NCBI RefSeq assembly: GCF_019396345.1
Contig: NZ_JAHKRM010000002.1
Location: forward strand, 372,001-436,000
Origin: Nonomuraea guangzhouensis
Lineage (GTDB): Bacteria > Actinomycetota > Actinomycetes > Streptosporangiales > Streptosporangiaceae
Length of the DNA: 64,000 nt
Reading direction: 5' to 3'
Shown: piece by piece, positions 26,737 through 35,164 of the stretch
Layout: each line of letters opens with the position of its first letter
How positions within the stretch are numbered: position 1 is the stretch's first letter
The notes under the pieces: model-generated
The model's database searches: none
The model's input: the letters and a program-made list of their open reading frames with translations, nothing else
Told to the model about the DNA's origin: nothing
Translations under genes and position numbers: made by a program

Positions 26737-27629
26737 CCGCACTGCACGATGCTCCCCCGGCCGCCGCCCGGCAGCGCCCGCCGGCGGCGGCCGAGGACGG
26801 GAACCGTTCCGGCGGGAGCCCGCTCCGCAGGGCGCTGGCCTACCTCACGCTCACCGTGCTCGCCGTGCTGGTGCTCGTGCCGTTCGCCTGGATGGTGTCG
26901 TCCGCGCTCAAGCGCGACAACGAGGTCTTCACGGTGCCCATCCAGTGGATTCCCCGCGAACTGCGCTGGTCGAACTTCGTGGAGATCTGGGAACGCATCC
27001 CGCTGCTCACCTACCTGGGCAACTCGGCGTTCCTGTCCGTGACGATCACGCTGCTGCAGCTGCTCACCGGGAGCTTCGCGGCCTACGGGTTCGCCAAGGT
27101 GCGCTTTCCTGGCCGGGACGGGTTGTTCCTCGCCTACATCGCCACCATCGCCGTGCCCTGGCAGGCGTACATGGTGCCGCAGTACATCATGATGCAGAAA
27201 GCCGACCTGACGAACACCTACTGGGCGATCATCCTGCTCCAGGCGTTCGGCGCGTTCGGTGTGTTCCTCATGCGCCAGTACTACCTGTCCATCCCGGACG
27301 ACCTGTGCGAGGCGGCCCGGATCGACGGGCTGAGTGAGTACGGCATCTACTGGCGGATCATCCTGCCACTGTCCAAACCGGCGCTCGCCAGCCTGGCCCT
27401 GCTCACCTTCGTCAACACCTGGAACGACTACATGGGGCCGTTCATCTACCTGACGAGCAACGAGCTGTGGACCGTGCAGCTCGGCCTGCGCTCGTTCGTC
27501 GGTCAGTACGACGCCGAGTACGCGATGATGATGACCGGCGCGGTGCTGTCGGTGCTGCCGATCCTGGTCATCTTCCTGCTGGGGCAGCGCTACTTCATCC
27601 GCGGCATCGCGACGAGCGGGCTGAAGTGA
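26733..27629 (+). CDS. sugar ABC transporter permease (MalG/UgpE type)
   Basis: 298 aa, six transmembrane helices, partner of the preceding permease. EAA motif: EAARIDGLSEYGIYWRIILP. The N-terminal ~30 residues are a Pro/Ala-rich cytosolic extension. It overlaps the upstream permease by four bases, and its TGA overlaps the following ATG by one. No ATP-binding subunit gene follows, so the transporter probably uses a shared ATPase of the MsiK type encoded elsewhere, as is usual for actinomycete CUT1 importers (known for the family; inferred here). Confidence 0.92.
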   Translation: MTALHDAPPAAARQRPPAAAEDGNRSGGSPLRRALAYLTLTVLAVLVLVPFAWMVSSALKRDNEVFTVPIQWIPRELRWSNFVEIWERIPLLTYLGNSAFLSVTITLLQLLTGSFAAYGFAKVRFPGRDGLFLAYIATIAVPWQAYMVPQYIMMQKADLTNTYWAIILLQAFGAFGVFLMRQYYLSIPDDLCEAARIDGLSEYGIYWRIILPLSKPALASLALLTFVNTWNDYMGPFIYLTSNELWTVQLGLRSFVGQYDAEYAMMMTGAVLSVLPILVIFLLGQRYFIRGIATSGLK

Positions 27630-28315
27630 TGAGCGGGCTGCGGAGCCTGTTCCGCCCGGCCGAGCAGGCGACCTACGAGAAGGTCTTCGGCACCGTGTAC
27701 GTCGGCCTCATGACGAACGTCCTGCTCGCCGTCGCCTGCGCGCCGCTCCTGGCGGCGCTCGCGATCGTCCGGGACCCGGCGGCGTCGTGGCCGTTCTTCG
27801 TCGCGCTGTCGGCGCTGTGCGCGCCCGCGCTGGCCGGGGCGTTCAGCTGCTTCGCCGCGCTGGGCGACGGCTCGACCGCCGTCTTTCGTACGTTCTGGGA
27901 CGGCTACCGCCGCGGCGGCGCCCGCGCGCTCGCCCTGTGGGCGGCCGGCGCCGTGGTCGTGAGCGTGCTGGCCCTGGACGCCGTCGTGGTCGCGCGCACC
28001 GCCTGGGGGCCGGCGCTCGTGCCGTTCTTCGCCACGGCGGCGGCGCTGGTGGTGGCCGTGGTCGTGGCCTCGCTCGTGCTGCTGGCCGAGCCGCGGCGCG
28101 AGCCCCCGCGGCTGCGGGACCTCGTGCGGCCCAGCCTCTACCTGGTGGCGCGGCGGTGGTGGCTGGCCGCCATCAGCCTCGCCGTGCTCGTCCTGGCCGT
28201 GGCCGTCATCCTGGTCAAGCCGGTGATCGGCGTCCTGGTGCTGTGCTCACCCCTGCTGTACGTCGCGTGGGCCACGATCAGGTTCATCGTCGCCCCGGCC
28301 TTGGGTAAACCTTGA
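27629..28315 (+). CDS. DUF624/YesL-like membrane protein
   Basis: 228 aa, five to six hydrophobic helices. The N-terminal part (YEKVFGTVYVGLMTNVLLAVACAPL) and layout fit the DUF624/YesL-YesV group, often encoded at the end of oligosaccharide ABC operons; the family's function is not established. The start overlaps the permease stop by one base, so it belongs to the operon. Leu/Ala/Val content is very high. Confidence 0.7.
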   Translation: MSGLRSLFRPAEQATYEKVFGTVYVGLMTNVLLAVACAPLLAALAIVRDPAASWPFFVALSALCAPALAGAFSCFAALGDGSTAVFRTFWDGYRRGGARALALWAAGAVVVSVLALDAVVVARTAWGPALVPFFATAAALVVAVVVASLVLLAEPRREPPRLRDLVRPSLYLVARRWWLAAISLAVLVLAVAVILVKPVIGVLVLCSPLLYVAWATIRFIVAPALGKP

Positions 28316-28360
28316 TGTCGCAGGTCAGGGCAGTGATCATCGGCGGCTTAGAGTGTACGG

Positions 28361-29185
28361 GTGCTCAGGATGGTGCTGTCGTTGGCCCTGCTCGACCCGA
28401 CCGGCCTCGCGGAGGTCCCCCAGCGATCGATTCCCCCGCGCAGGGTGCTGACACCGGACGGCGACCGCCTGGGGTACGCGCCGGTCGCCCGTCCCTACAC
28501 CGGCGCGCGGCGGCTCACCGGGGTGCTGCTCGGACGTGATCCGGTCAGCAGGACGGCCGTGGTGTGCGGGGGCGCGGTGATCAGGTCGCGCAGCCGCAGC
28601 CTGGTGCTGACCGCCGCGCACTGCCTCTACCACGACGGGCGGCCGCTGCGGCAGGTGGCCTTCCTGCCGGGGTTCGACCAGGGCCGGCCGCCGCTCGGGG
28701 TCTGGCCCGCCCGGCGGACGTGGGTGCCCGATCAGTGGCAGGGGCGGCCGTACTCGGCGGAGTTGCTGCCGTACGACGTCGGGCTGGTCGGGGTGCGGCG
28801 GCGCGGGGCCACGCTGGAGGCCACGACCGGGCGCGGGCTGCGCCCGCTGGCCACCCGCAGGGGTACGTCGCTGCGCGGGCTTGACCTGCTCGGCTACCCC
28901 GCTGGACGGCGCTATCCCGGCACCCGGATGTACCACTGCGTGGGGAACGCCGAAGAGGCCACCACCCAGGGACCGGGGGTGCTGGTGACGCGCAACTGCC
29001 ACGCTCCGGCCGGCGGCAGCGGCGGCCCGGCCGTGTACGGGGAGGCGGTGGCGGGCGTGGTGTCGTCCTCCAGCCCGATGAGTGACACGGGCGGGTTCAC
29101 GGTGCTGGCCCGGCTCGGCGGGCGGTGGTTCAGCCGCCTGCTGACCACCGCCGACTCCTGGATGCGCCGCCGGCAACGCTCGTGA
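28361..29185 (+). CDS. trypsin-like serine protease
   Basis: 274 aa. Catalytic triad residues are visible: His in LVLTAAHCLYHDG, Asp in LPYDVGLVGV, and Ser in APAGGSGGPAVYG. The N-terminal ~15 residues are moderately hydrophobic and may be a weak signal peptide, so export is likely but not certain. The start is unclear: GTG 28361 or ATG 28370, neither with a good Shine-Dalgarno. It stands alone, 45 bp after the sugar operon and convergent with the Gfo/Idh gene (four bases apart). Confidence 0.82.
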   Translation: MLRMVLSLALLDPTGLAEVPQRSIPPRRVLTPDGDRLGYAPVARPYTGARRLTGVLLGRDPVSRTAVVCGGAVIRSRSRSLVLTAAHCLYHDGRPLRQVAFLPGFDQGRPPLGVWPARRTWVPDQWQGRPYSAELLPYDVGLVGVRRRGATLEATTGRGLRPLATRRGTSLRGLDLLGYPAGRRYPGTRMYHCVGNAEEATTQGPGVLVTRNCHAPAGGSGGPAVYGEAVAGVVSSSSPMSDTGGFTVLARLGGRWFSRLLTTADSWMRRRQRS

Positions 29186-29189
29186 CCCG

Positions 29190-30077
29190 TCAGGAGGCGT
29201 TCGCGACGATGTCCTCGCAGATGGCGTGGGTGATCAGGGCGTCGTCCGCGCTGATCGTCCGGCCCTCGCGGACCGCGGCGAGGAACTCCAGGCAGATCCG
29301 CTCGATGCCCCGCTGCCGGCCAACCGACACCCAGTCGGGCCGCCGGGTGAGCGTCTCGCCGCCCACGTAGTCGACCACGTCGCCCAGGTTGACCACCCGG
29401 CGCTTGACGCCGTCGCCCATGACCTCGCAGGTCTCCTCCGTGGCGCCGCTGACCCGGTTCATGAGACCGATGGCGGTGAAGCCGTCACCGGACAGCTCCA
29501 GCACGATGTGCTCGATCAGGCCATCCCGGACGCGGGTCCTGATCGTGGTCCCGGTCACCTCGCCGGGAGCGAGGAACCGCAGCGTGTCGACCACATGAAT
29601 GAAGTCATCAAATATCGCCCGGCGCGGGACATCGGGGTGTTTTTCGCGATTCTTGGCCATCAGTACGAGATGCCGGGGAAGGGCGAGCAGCCCGGCGTAT
29701 CCGGGGGCGTAGCGGCGGTTGAAGCCGACCATCAGCGACCGCCCCTTCGCCTTGGCCAGCCGTACGAGGGCCTCGCAGTCGGCCAGGTTGTCGGCGATCG
29801 GCTTGTCCACGTAGACGTGCACCCCGGCGTCGAGCAGCGGCTCGACGATCTCGCGGTGGGCCCCGGTGGCGGCGTGCACGAACGCGGCCTCGACCCCGCT
29901 CTTGATCACGTCATCCACCGAAGTGGACCGCTCGGCGATCCGGTAGGTGTCGCCGAGCCGGTCCAGGGTCTTGCCGTTGCGCGTACAGAGGTGCAGGTCG
30001 AGGCCCGGCTGGGCGGCGAGAACGGGCAGGTAGGCCTTCTCCGCGATGTCGCCCAGGCCGATCATGGCTGTCTTCAC
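29190..30077 (-). CDS. Gfo/Idh/MocA-family oxidoreductase
   Basis: 295 aa. The N-terminal Rossmann fold has MIGLGDIAEKAYLPVLAAQ. The sugar-dehydrogenase signature appears as VDKPIADNLADCEALV (usual EKP motif read as DKP). The C-terminal alpha/beta domain is complete. These enzymes use NAD(P) to oxidise or reduce sugars or related compounds. Its ATG overlaps the stop of the epimerase-like gene by four bases, making it the last gene of a three-gene operon controlled by the divergent TetR protein. Confidence 0.87.
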   Translation of the reverse strand: MKTAMIGLGDIAEKAYLPVLAAQPGLDLHLCTRNGKTLDRLGDTYRIAERSTSVDDVIKSGVEAAFVHAATGAHREIVEPLLDAGVHVYVDKPIADNLADCEALVRLAKAKGRSLMVGFNRRYAPGYAGLLALPRHLVLMAKNREKHPDVPRRAIFDDFIHVVDTLRFLAPGEVTGTTIRTRVRDGLIEHIVLELSGDGFTAIGLMNRVSGATEETCEVMGDGVKRRVVNLGDVVDYVGGETLTRRPDWVSVGRQRGIERICLEFLAAVREGRTISADDALITHAICEDIVANAS

Positions 30078-30985
30078 GCCTCGAGCGTAGCGGCGAGCGC
30101 TTCATCGATCGGGGTCGGCGCGACACCGAACGTACGCTGGAAGGCCGACGAGTCCATCTCGTACGGCGCGATGAACTGGTAGCGGATGTGCTTCAGCTCC
30201 CTGAGCATCGGCGAGAACAGGCCCGCCGCCTGGATCACCGGCCACGGCAGCGTGGCCAGCTTGGGCGCCGGGCGCCCCTCGATGGCCGCCATCCGCTCGC
30301 CGATCTGGCGGAAGGTCAGCGGGTCGGTGGTGGGCACGTGCCACGGCCGCCCCCAGGCCCGCTCGTCGGTGCCCGCGACGATCAGCGCGTCGGCCACGTC
30401 GGGCAGGTACGTCCAGCTGTGCGGAATGTCGGCGGGCCAGGGGATCTGGATGGTCTTGCCGGCCCGGAACGGCACCAGGAACCGCTCACCCAGGTAGGAC
30501 TGGTCGGTGGCGCCGGGGCCGAAGTAGTCGGAGCCGCGCACCTCGGTCGTCCTGATCCGGCCCGCCTTGTGCGCGGCCAGCGCGTCGTTCCAGATCTTCG
30601 CCCGCACCTGAGCCTTCGGATTGGTCGAGGCGAGCGGCAGATCCTCGGTCATCGGGCCCGTGACCGGGCCGTAGGGGTAGAGGTTGCCCAGGATGACCAG
30701 AGCCGCGCCCGTGGCCTCGGCGGCGGCGAGGAACGACGCGGCCATCGGCGGCCAGTCGGTCAGCCAGCGGTGATACTTCGGGTTGACGCAGTTGTAGAGA
30801 GCGTCGGCGCCCTTGGCGACCTCGGTCAGCCGCGCCTTGTCGCTGACGTCGGCCGCCACCTTCTCGGCCCCGGCGGGGCCGCTGCCCGAGCGGGTCACCA
30901 CGGTGACCTGGTGCCCCTGCGCCAGCAGCTTGGTGGCCAGATGCGCGCCAACCTGACCGGAACCCACGACGACGTGCTTACCCAT
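30074..30985 (-). CDS. NAD-dependent epimerase/dehydratase family protein
   Basis: 303 aa from ATG 30985. The extended SDR Rossmann start is VVVGSGQVGAHLATKLLAQG. Further motifs are DALYNCVNP, ILGNLYPYGP (Tyr of the YxxxK-type region is displaced) and RGSDYFGPG. It is atypical for sugar epimerases and may act as an NAD(P)-dependent reductase on a small substrate. Spacing to the upstream DUF2568 gene is two bases, so they are coupled. Confidence 0.82.
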   Translation of the reverse strand: MGKHVVVGSGQVGAHLATKLLAQGHQVTVVTRSGSGPAGAEKVAADVSDKARLTEVAKGADALYNCVNPKYHRWLTDWPPMAASFLAAAEATGAALVILGNLYPYGPVTGPMTEDLPLASTNPKAQVRAKIWNDALAAHKAGRIRTTEVRGSDYFGPGATDQSYLGERFLVPFRAGKTIQIPWPADIPHSWTYLPDVADALIVAGTDERAWGRPWHVPTTDPLTFRQIGERMAAIEGRPAPKLATLPWPVIQAAGLFSPMLRELKHIRYQFIAPYEMDSSAFQRTFGVAPTPIDEALAATLEA

Positions 30986-30987
30986 GA

Positions 30988-31341
30988 TCAGACCTGCTTC
31001 CAGATGATGCGGAGAACCGCGTTGATGACGAAGACCGCTGCGAAGACGGCGGCCGGGGTGGCCAGGCCGGCGGCGTAGAGCGCCAGGGCGCCGCCGCCGA
31101 ACCAGAGGATCTCCAGGGCGGCCCTGGCCAGGCCCGTCAGCGGGAAGGTGGCGTTGGCGCCGCCACCCGCACCGAACAGAGCCCATGCGGCGATGAACAA
31201 TGCGGGCCCGCCGAGCCCGGCGAGCAGCTTGATCCCCCAGTTCGGGCTCACCGTGAAGCCCCAATAGCCTACGGAGGCGAGGACCCCGAGCTCCAGAAAG
31301 AACATCAGGGCCGCGTTGGCGCCTTTGGCGATGGCCAGCAT
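30988..31341 (-). CDS. YrdB/DUF2568 small membrane protein
   Basis: 117 aa with four hydrophobic helices (ALMFFLELGVLASVGYWGF, LLAGLGGPALFIAAWALFG, AALEILWFGGGALALYAAGL, AAVFAAVFVINAVLRIIW). It fits the DUF2568 (YrdB) family; function unknown. The ATG at 31341 has GGAGG six bases upstream. It is the first gene of the TetR-controlled operon, and operators lie 30-100 bp upstream of the start. Confidence 0.78.
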   Translation of the reverse strand: MLAIAKGANAALMFFLELGVLASVGYWGFTVSPNWGIKLLAGLGGPALFIAAWALFGAGGGANATFPLTGLARAALEILWFGGGALALYAAGLATPAAVFAAVFVINAVLRIIWKQV

Positions 31342-31374
31342 GTCGAACCTCCGTGTGACTGCCGTTCTCTTACA

Positions 31375-31441
31375 AGAGCAATGCTCTCTCAAACAATCGG
31401 CATTCGTCAAGAGCAGTGCTCTCGTTTCTTCGCAGTGCTCT
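31375..31441. promoter_or_regulatory. TetR operators (two perfect, one partial)
   Basis: AGAGCAATGCTCT (31375-31387) and AGAGCAGTGCTCT (31410-31422) are perfect 6-1-6 palindromes of the same motif. A third, weaker copy, TTCGCAGTGCTCT, lies at 31429-31441, adjoining the regulator start. They occupy the whole divergent promoter region, so the TetR protein probably represses both itself and the minus-strand operon. Confidence 0.88.
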
Positions 31442-31456
31442 GATATGGTCGGTGAC

Positions 31457-32158
31457 ATGACAGCTAGCCGTACCGCGAGAGAACGCGTCAGGGCCGAGCT
31501 CACCCAGGAGATCACCGACATCGCCCGCCGTCAGCTGGCCACCGAGGGCGCGGGCGGTCTCTCCCTGCGCGCCGTGGCCCGCGAGATGGGCATGGTGTCA
31601 TCGGCCATCTACCGCTATTTCCCCAGCCGCGATGACCTGCTGACCGCGCTGATCATCGACGGCTACAACGCGCTCGGCGCGGCGGTGGAGCACGCCGACG
31701 AGGCCGGCGCGCCCGGCGACTTCGCGAGGCGCTGGCTGGCCGTCTGCCATGCCGTACGCGACTGGGCGCTGGCCCATCCGCACGAGTACACGCTGCTGTA
31801 CGGCTCGCCGGTGCCCGGCTACCAGGCACCGGAGGAGACCATCGAGGCCCGGCTGCGTGACGTGTCGGTGTTCGGCCGGATCGTCGCGCAGGCGTACGAG
31901 GCGGGCGCGCTGACCCCGCCCGACCTCGGCCCGCCCGCCCCCACCGCGCTGTCGGGGGACGCCGACAACCTGCGCCAGATCATGCCCGGGGTGCCCGATG
32001 ACCTGATCTTCCGTGGTCTCACCGCGTGGACCGGCCTGTACGGCTGGGTCAACTTCGAGGTGTTCGGCCAGTTCGAGAACACGATCGAGGACAGACGCGG
32101 CGGCTTCGAGCAGTCGATGCGCACCCTGGGCGCGCTCTTGGGCCTCCGCCCCGCGTAA
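31457..32158 (+). CDS. TetR-family transcriptional regulator
   Basis: 233 aa. The N-terminal HTH is GAGGLSLRAVAREMGMVSSA followed by IYRYFPSRDDLLTALI. The C-terminal ligand domain matches the TetR_C_33/WHG type (HPHEYTLLYGSPVPGYQAP). It is divergent from the DUF2568-epimerase-Gfo/Idh operon and separated from it by three copies of one palindrome. The effector is unknown, perhaps a substrate of those enzymes. ATG 31457 is chosen; an ATG at 31445 would overlap the third operator. Confidence 0.9.
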   Translation: MTASRTARERVRAELTQEITDIARRQLATEGAGGLSLRAVAREMGMVSSAIYRYFPSRDDLLTALIIDGYNALGAAVEHADEAGAPGDFARRWLAVCHAVRDWALAHPHEYTLLYGSPVPGYQAPEETIEARLRDVSVFGRIVAQAYEAGALTPPDLGPPAPTALSGDADNLRQIMPGVPDDLIFRGLTAWTGLYGWVNFEVFGQFENTIEDRRGGFEQSMRTLGALLGLRPA

Positions 32159-32201
32159 CACTTACCCGACTGGCTCACAAAATCTGACATTTCCCGCTAT
32201 G

Positions 32202-32228
32202 GTGCCGAAGATCCCCTAGTCTCGGCAC
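32202..32228 (+). other. 5'-UTR hairpin before kinase gene
   Basis: Inverted repeat GTGCCGA (32202-32208) / TCGGCAC (32222-32228) directly before the AGGAG of the kinase gene. It could modulate ribosome access; role not established. Confidence 0.35.
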
Positions 32229-32237
32229 AGGAGTCCC

Positions 32238-33719
32238 ATGTCGCACGTCGAACCCCTCCGGGAAGGGGACCCCACTGTCGTGGGGCCCTACCGGCTGTTC
32301 GGGCGGTTGGGCGCGGGCGGTCAAGGGGTGGTCTACCTGGGCCAGGGGCCCGACGGCAGGCCGGTCGCGGTCAAAGTGCTGCGCGAGGGACTCGCCGACG
32401 AGCGCTTGGCCAAGGAGATCGACGCGGCGCGGCGGGTGGAGCCGTTCTGCATCGCCCAGGTGCTCGACGCCTCGCTGGGCGCCCGGCCGTACATCGTGAC
32501 TGAGTACGTCGAGGGGCCCTCGCTCCAGCAGGCGGGCCGGCACGTCGGTGCTGACCTGCAGCGGCTCGCGGTGGCGACCGCGACCGCGCTGGCGGCCATC
32601 CATCAGGCGGGCATCGTTCATCGCGACTTCAAGCCCGCCAACGTGCTGCTCGGGCAGGGCGGACCCCGGGTGATCGACTTCGGCATCGCCCGGTCCGTCG
32701 AATCGGGGCAGACGGCTACCAGCAGCATCGTGGGGACGCCCGCGTACATGGCGCCGGAGCAGCTCGCGGGCGCCTCGCTCGGTCCCGCGGTGGACGTCTT
32801 CGCGTGGGCGTCGGTGATCGTGTTCGCCGCGACGGGAAGTCCGCCGTTCGGTGAGGACTCACTGCCCGCGGTGATCAATCGGATCCTGCACAACGAGCCG
32901 CAGCTCGGCGACCTGCCGCAACCGTTGCGCTCGATCGTGCTGGGGTGCCTGGCCAAGGACCCGGCAGCCCGGCCCGCCATGCGGGACGTGTTGCTGCAGC
33001 TCCTGGGCGGACAGCCCACGCCCCCGGATGCCGTGGTCGGCCACGCTCCGTCCACGGTTCCCGGACGGCGGCGCGGGAACAAGGCGGCGGTCATCGCGAG
33101 TGTCTCCGGAGTGGGGGCGCTGGCGGTCGCGGGCGCCGTCGCCTGGGGCGCCACGAGCGCCTGGGCTGTCTGGGGACCGCAGGCGAGTACGCGGCCACTG
33201 GCGATCACCACCACCGGAACGCCTACCCCGACGAAGACGAAAACGCCTCAGCGCCCGAAGACCAAGAAGCCGGCGGCCACGAAGAAGCCGACCGTGAAAC
33301 CAACGGTGAAACCGACCGTGAAGCCGACTGCGAAGCCGACGCAGACTGTGAAACCGACGCGGACAGCTGCCAAACCCACGACCTCGCCCTCGAAAGCCTC
33401 ATCGGGCAGCGGTTCCTTCCGGATCGTGTGGGTGCGCATCATCGGTCCCATGCACGCCGACAACCCGGACTGCGTGTACAACCATGGCAACATCTCCGGC
33501 CTGGTCGAGGGGACCAAGCTGTCCACCGACTTCCGCTACGAATGGATCCTGGACGGGAAGGTGGTGACGCGCTCTGAGAGCGTCATCGCCGAAAGCCACA
33601 CCCAGACAGTCTTCGGCCCGCTCGTGCAGTCGACCGGCTCTCACCGGGTCACCCTCCGCCTCACCTCTCCCCAATCGGTGTCGAAGGCCCTCTCGTTCAA
33701 GATCTGCCCGAGCGAGTGA
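32238..33719 (+). CDS. transmembrane Ser/Thr protein kinase (first of tandem pair)
   Basis: 493 aa. Kinase domain ~18-270: Gly loop GRLGAGGQGVVYLG, Lys46, catalytic H128-R-D130 (HRDFKPAN), DFGIAR, and APE in YMAPEQ. One transmembrane helix follows (about 285-315), then a Lys/Pro/Thr repeat linker and an outside domain of ~100 residues with two Cys (PDCVYNHG, FKICPSE). It is a PknB-type receptor kinase without PASTA repeats that phosphorylates unknown cytosolic targets. TGA overlaps the ATG of the paralogous kinase by one base. Confidence 0.92.
   Translation: MSHVEPLREGDPTVVGPYRLFGRLGAGGQGVVYLGQGPDGRPVAVKVLREGLADERLAKEIDAARRVEPFCIAQVLDASLGARPYIVTEYVEGPSLQQAGRHVGADLQRLAVATATALAAIHQAGIVHRDFKPANVLLGQGGPRVIDFGIARSVESGQTATSSIVGTPAYMAPEQLAGASLGPAVDVFAWASVIVFAATGSPPFGEDSLPAVINRILHNEPQLGDLPQPLRSIVLGCLAKDPAARPAMRDVLLQLLGGQPTPPDAVVGHAPSTVPGRRRGNKAAVIASVSGVGALAVAGAVAWGATSAWAVWGPQASTRPLAITTTGTPTPTKTKTPQRPKTKKPAATKKPTVKPTVKPTVKPTAKPTQTVKPTRTAAKPTTSPSKASSGSGSFRIVWVRIIGPMHADNPDCVYNHGNISGLVEGTKLSTDFRYEWILDGKVVTRSESVIAESHTQTVFGPLVQSTGSHRVTLRLTSPQSVSKALSFKICPSE
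33285..33365 (+). repeat. KPT-coding repeat in kinase linker
   Basis: Nearly identical 12-base units encode KPTV/KPTA repeats (about five copies) in the extracytoplasmic linker. This is a positively charged, wall-spanning spacer. Edges approximate. Confidence 0.65.
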
Positions 33720-35164
33720 TGAACCCTCTCCTGTCAGAAGATCCCCCGGCCGTGGGCCATTACCGGCTGCTCGGGCGTTTGGGCGAGGGCGGCCAAGGGG
33801 TGGTCTACCTGGGTCAGGGGCCCGACGGCAGGCCGGTCGCGGTCAAGCTGCTGGCGGACGGCGTGGCCGCTGATCACCGCTTCGCCAAGGAGATCGACGC
33901 GGCGCGGCGGGTGGAGCCGTTCTGCATCGCTCAGGTGCTCGACGCCTCGCTGGGCGGCCGGCCGTACATCGTGACCGAGTACGTCGAGGGGCCCACGCTC
34001 CAGCAGGCCGGCCGCCACTTCGGCGCCGACCTGCAGCGGCTCGCGGTGGCGACCGCGACCGCGCTGGCGGCGATCCACCGGGCCGGGGTGGTGCATCGCG
34101 ACTTCAAACCCGCCAACGTGCTGCTGGGCAGGGATGGGCCGCGGGTCATCGACTTCGGCATCGCCCGCGCGGCCGGCCATTCGCTGACAGTGACGAGCAG
34201 CATCGTCGGCACGCCTGCCTACATGGCGCCCGAGCAGATCGCGGGCGCCCCGCTCGGACCCGCGGTGGACGTCTTCGCGTGGGCGTCGGTGATCGTGTTC
34301 GCCGCGACGGGAAGTGCGCCGTTCGGCCATGACTCGCTGCCCGCGGTGATCCGCCGCATCCTCCACGATGAGCCGTTCCTGGGCGACCTGCCCGGCCCGC
34401 TGCACCCGATCGTGCTGTCCTGCCTGGCCAAGGACCCGGCCGCCCGGCCCGCCATGCAGGACGTCCTGCTCCGGCTCATCGGCGCCCCGCCCGCCGGTAT
34501 GCCAGGCGACCTGACGAGCCCCCGAGGCGGTCCGGCGACTCATGCCGTGAGCCGCCCGCGCTGGAAGGGCTTACTGGCGGGCGCCGGGGCGCTGGCGGTG
34601 GCCGCTGCCCTGGTGACCGGGGCGATCATCTGGATACCCACCCCGGCGACGACGGCCGCGCCCACCCCGTCGGCCGCCGAACAGGGCCCCACCAGGACAC
34701 CCGCCAAAAAGCAGGACACCGGCAAGAGGCCCAGCACGCCGGCCACGAAGACCCGCGCCACCAGGACCAGCGGCTCGAAGCCCACAGCCTCCCGCAGGCA
34801 GCCCACGCCCACGTCCACGCCCACGACCGCCCCGTCAAAAGCCCGGACCACGGCCGCGGCTGCGGGGACCGTACGCCTGGCATCGCTGACCCTGGACGGC
34901 CAGCAGGCCGGAAACAACTGCTATTCGCCCAGCCTCTTCCCCGTCGCCCTGCTCAAGGGCCCGTCGGGCAAGCAGGTGGAGTACGGCTACCGCTGGGTCG
35001 TGGACGGCCAGGACGAGGGATGGAAGACGGACTGGGTGACCGGTACGACCAAGAACCAGCGCAACCCCTTCGGCGCCTTCGACCCGGGCCGGCACACGAT
35101 CGTCTTCCACCTGCTGACACCCTCGAAGGACACCAGACGGGTGTCCTTCACGGTCTGTTCCTAG
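33719..35164 (+). CDS. transmembrane Ser/Thr protein kinase (second of tandem pair)
   Basis: 481 aa. The kinase domain is highly similar to the preceding one, with long identical stretches such as EIDAARRVEPFCIAQVLDAS and the HRDFKPANVLLG motif, so the pair arose by tandem duplication. One transmembrane helix (GLLAGAGALAVAAALVTGAI) is followed by a Thr/Pro/Lys linker and a different ~100-residue outside domain with two Cys (NNCYSPS, FTVCS). It probably senses a different signal. The end overlaps the convergent LysR gene by four bases. Confidence 0.92.
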   Translation: MNPLLSEDPPAVGHYRLLGRLGEGGQGVVYLGQGPDGRPVAVKLLADGVAADHRFAKEIDAARRVEPFCIAQVLDASLGGRPYIVTEYVEGPTLQQAGRHFGADLQRLAVATATALAAIHRAGVVHRDFKPANVLLGRDGPRVIDFGIARAAGHSLTVTSSIVGTPAYMAPEQIAGAPLGPAVDVFAWASVIVFAATGSAPFGHDSLPAVIRRILHDEPFLGDLPGPLHPIVLSCLAKDPAARPAMQDVLLRLIGAPPAGMPGDLTSPRGGPATHAVSRPRWKGLLAGAGALAVAAALVTGAIIWIPTPATTAAPTPSAAEQGPTRTPAKKQDTGKRPSTPATKTRATRTSGSKPTASRRQPTPTSTPTTAPSKARTTAAAAGTVRLASLTLDGQQAGNNCYSPSLFPVALLKGPSGKQVEYGYRWVVDGQDEGWKTDWVTGTTKNQRNPFGAFDPGRHTIVFHLLTPSKDTRRVSFTVCS

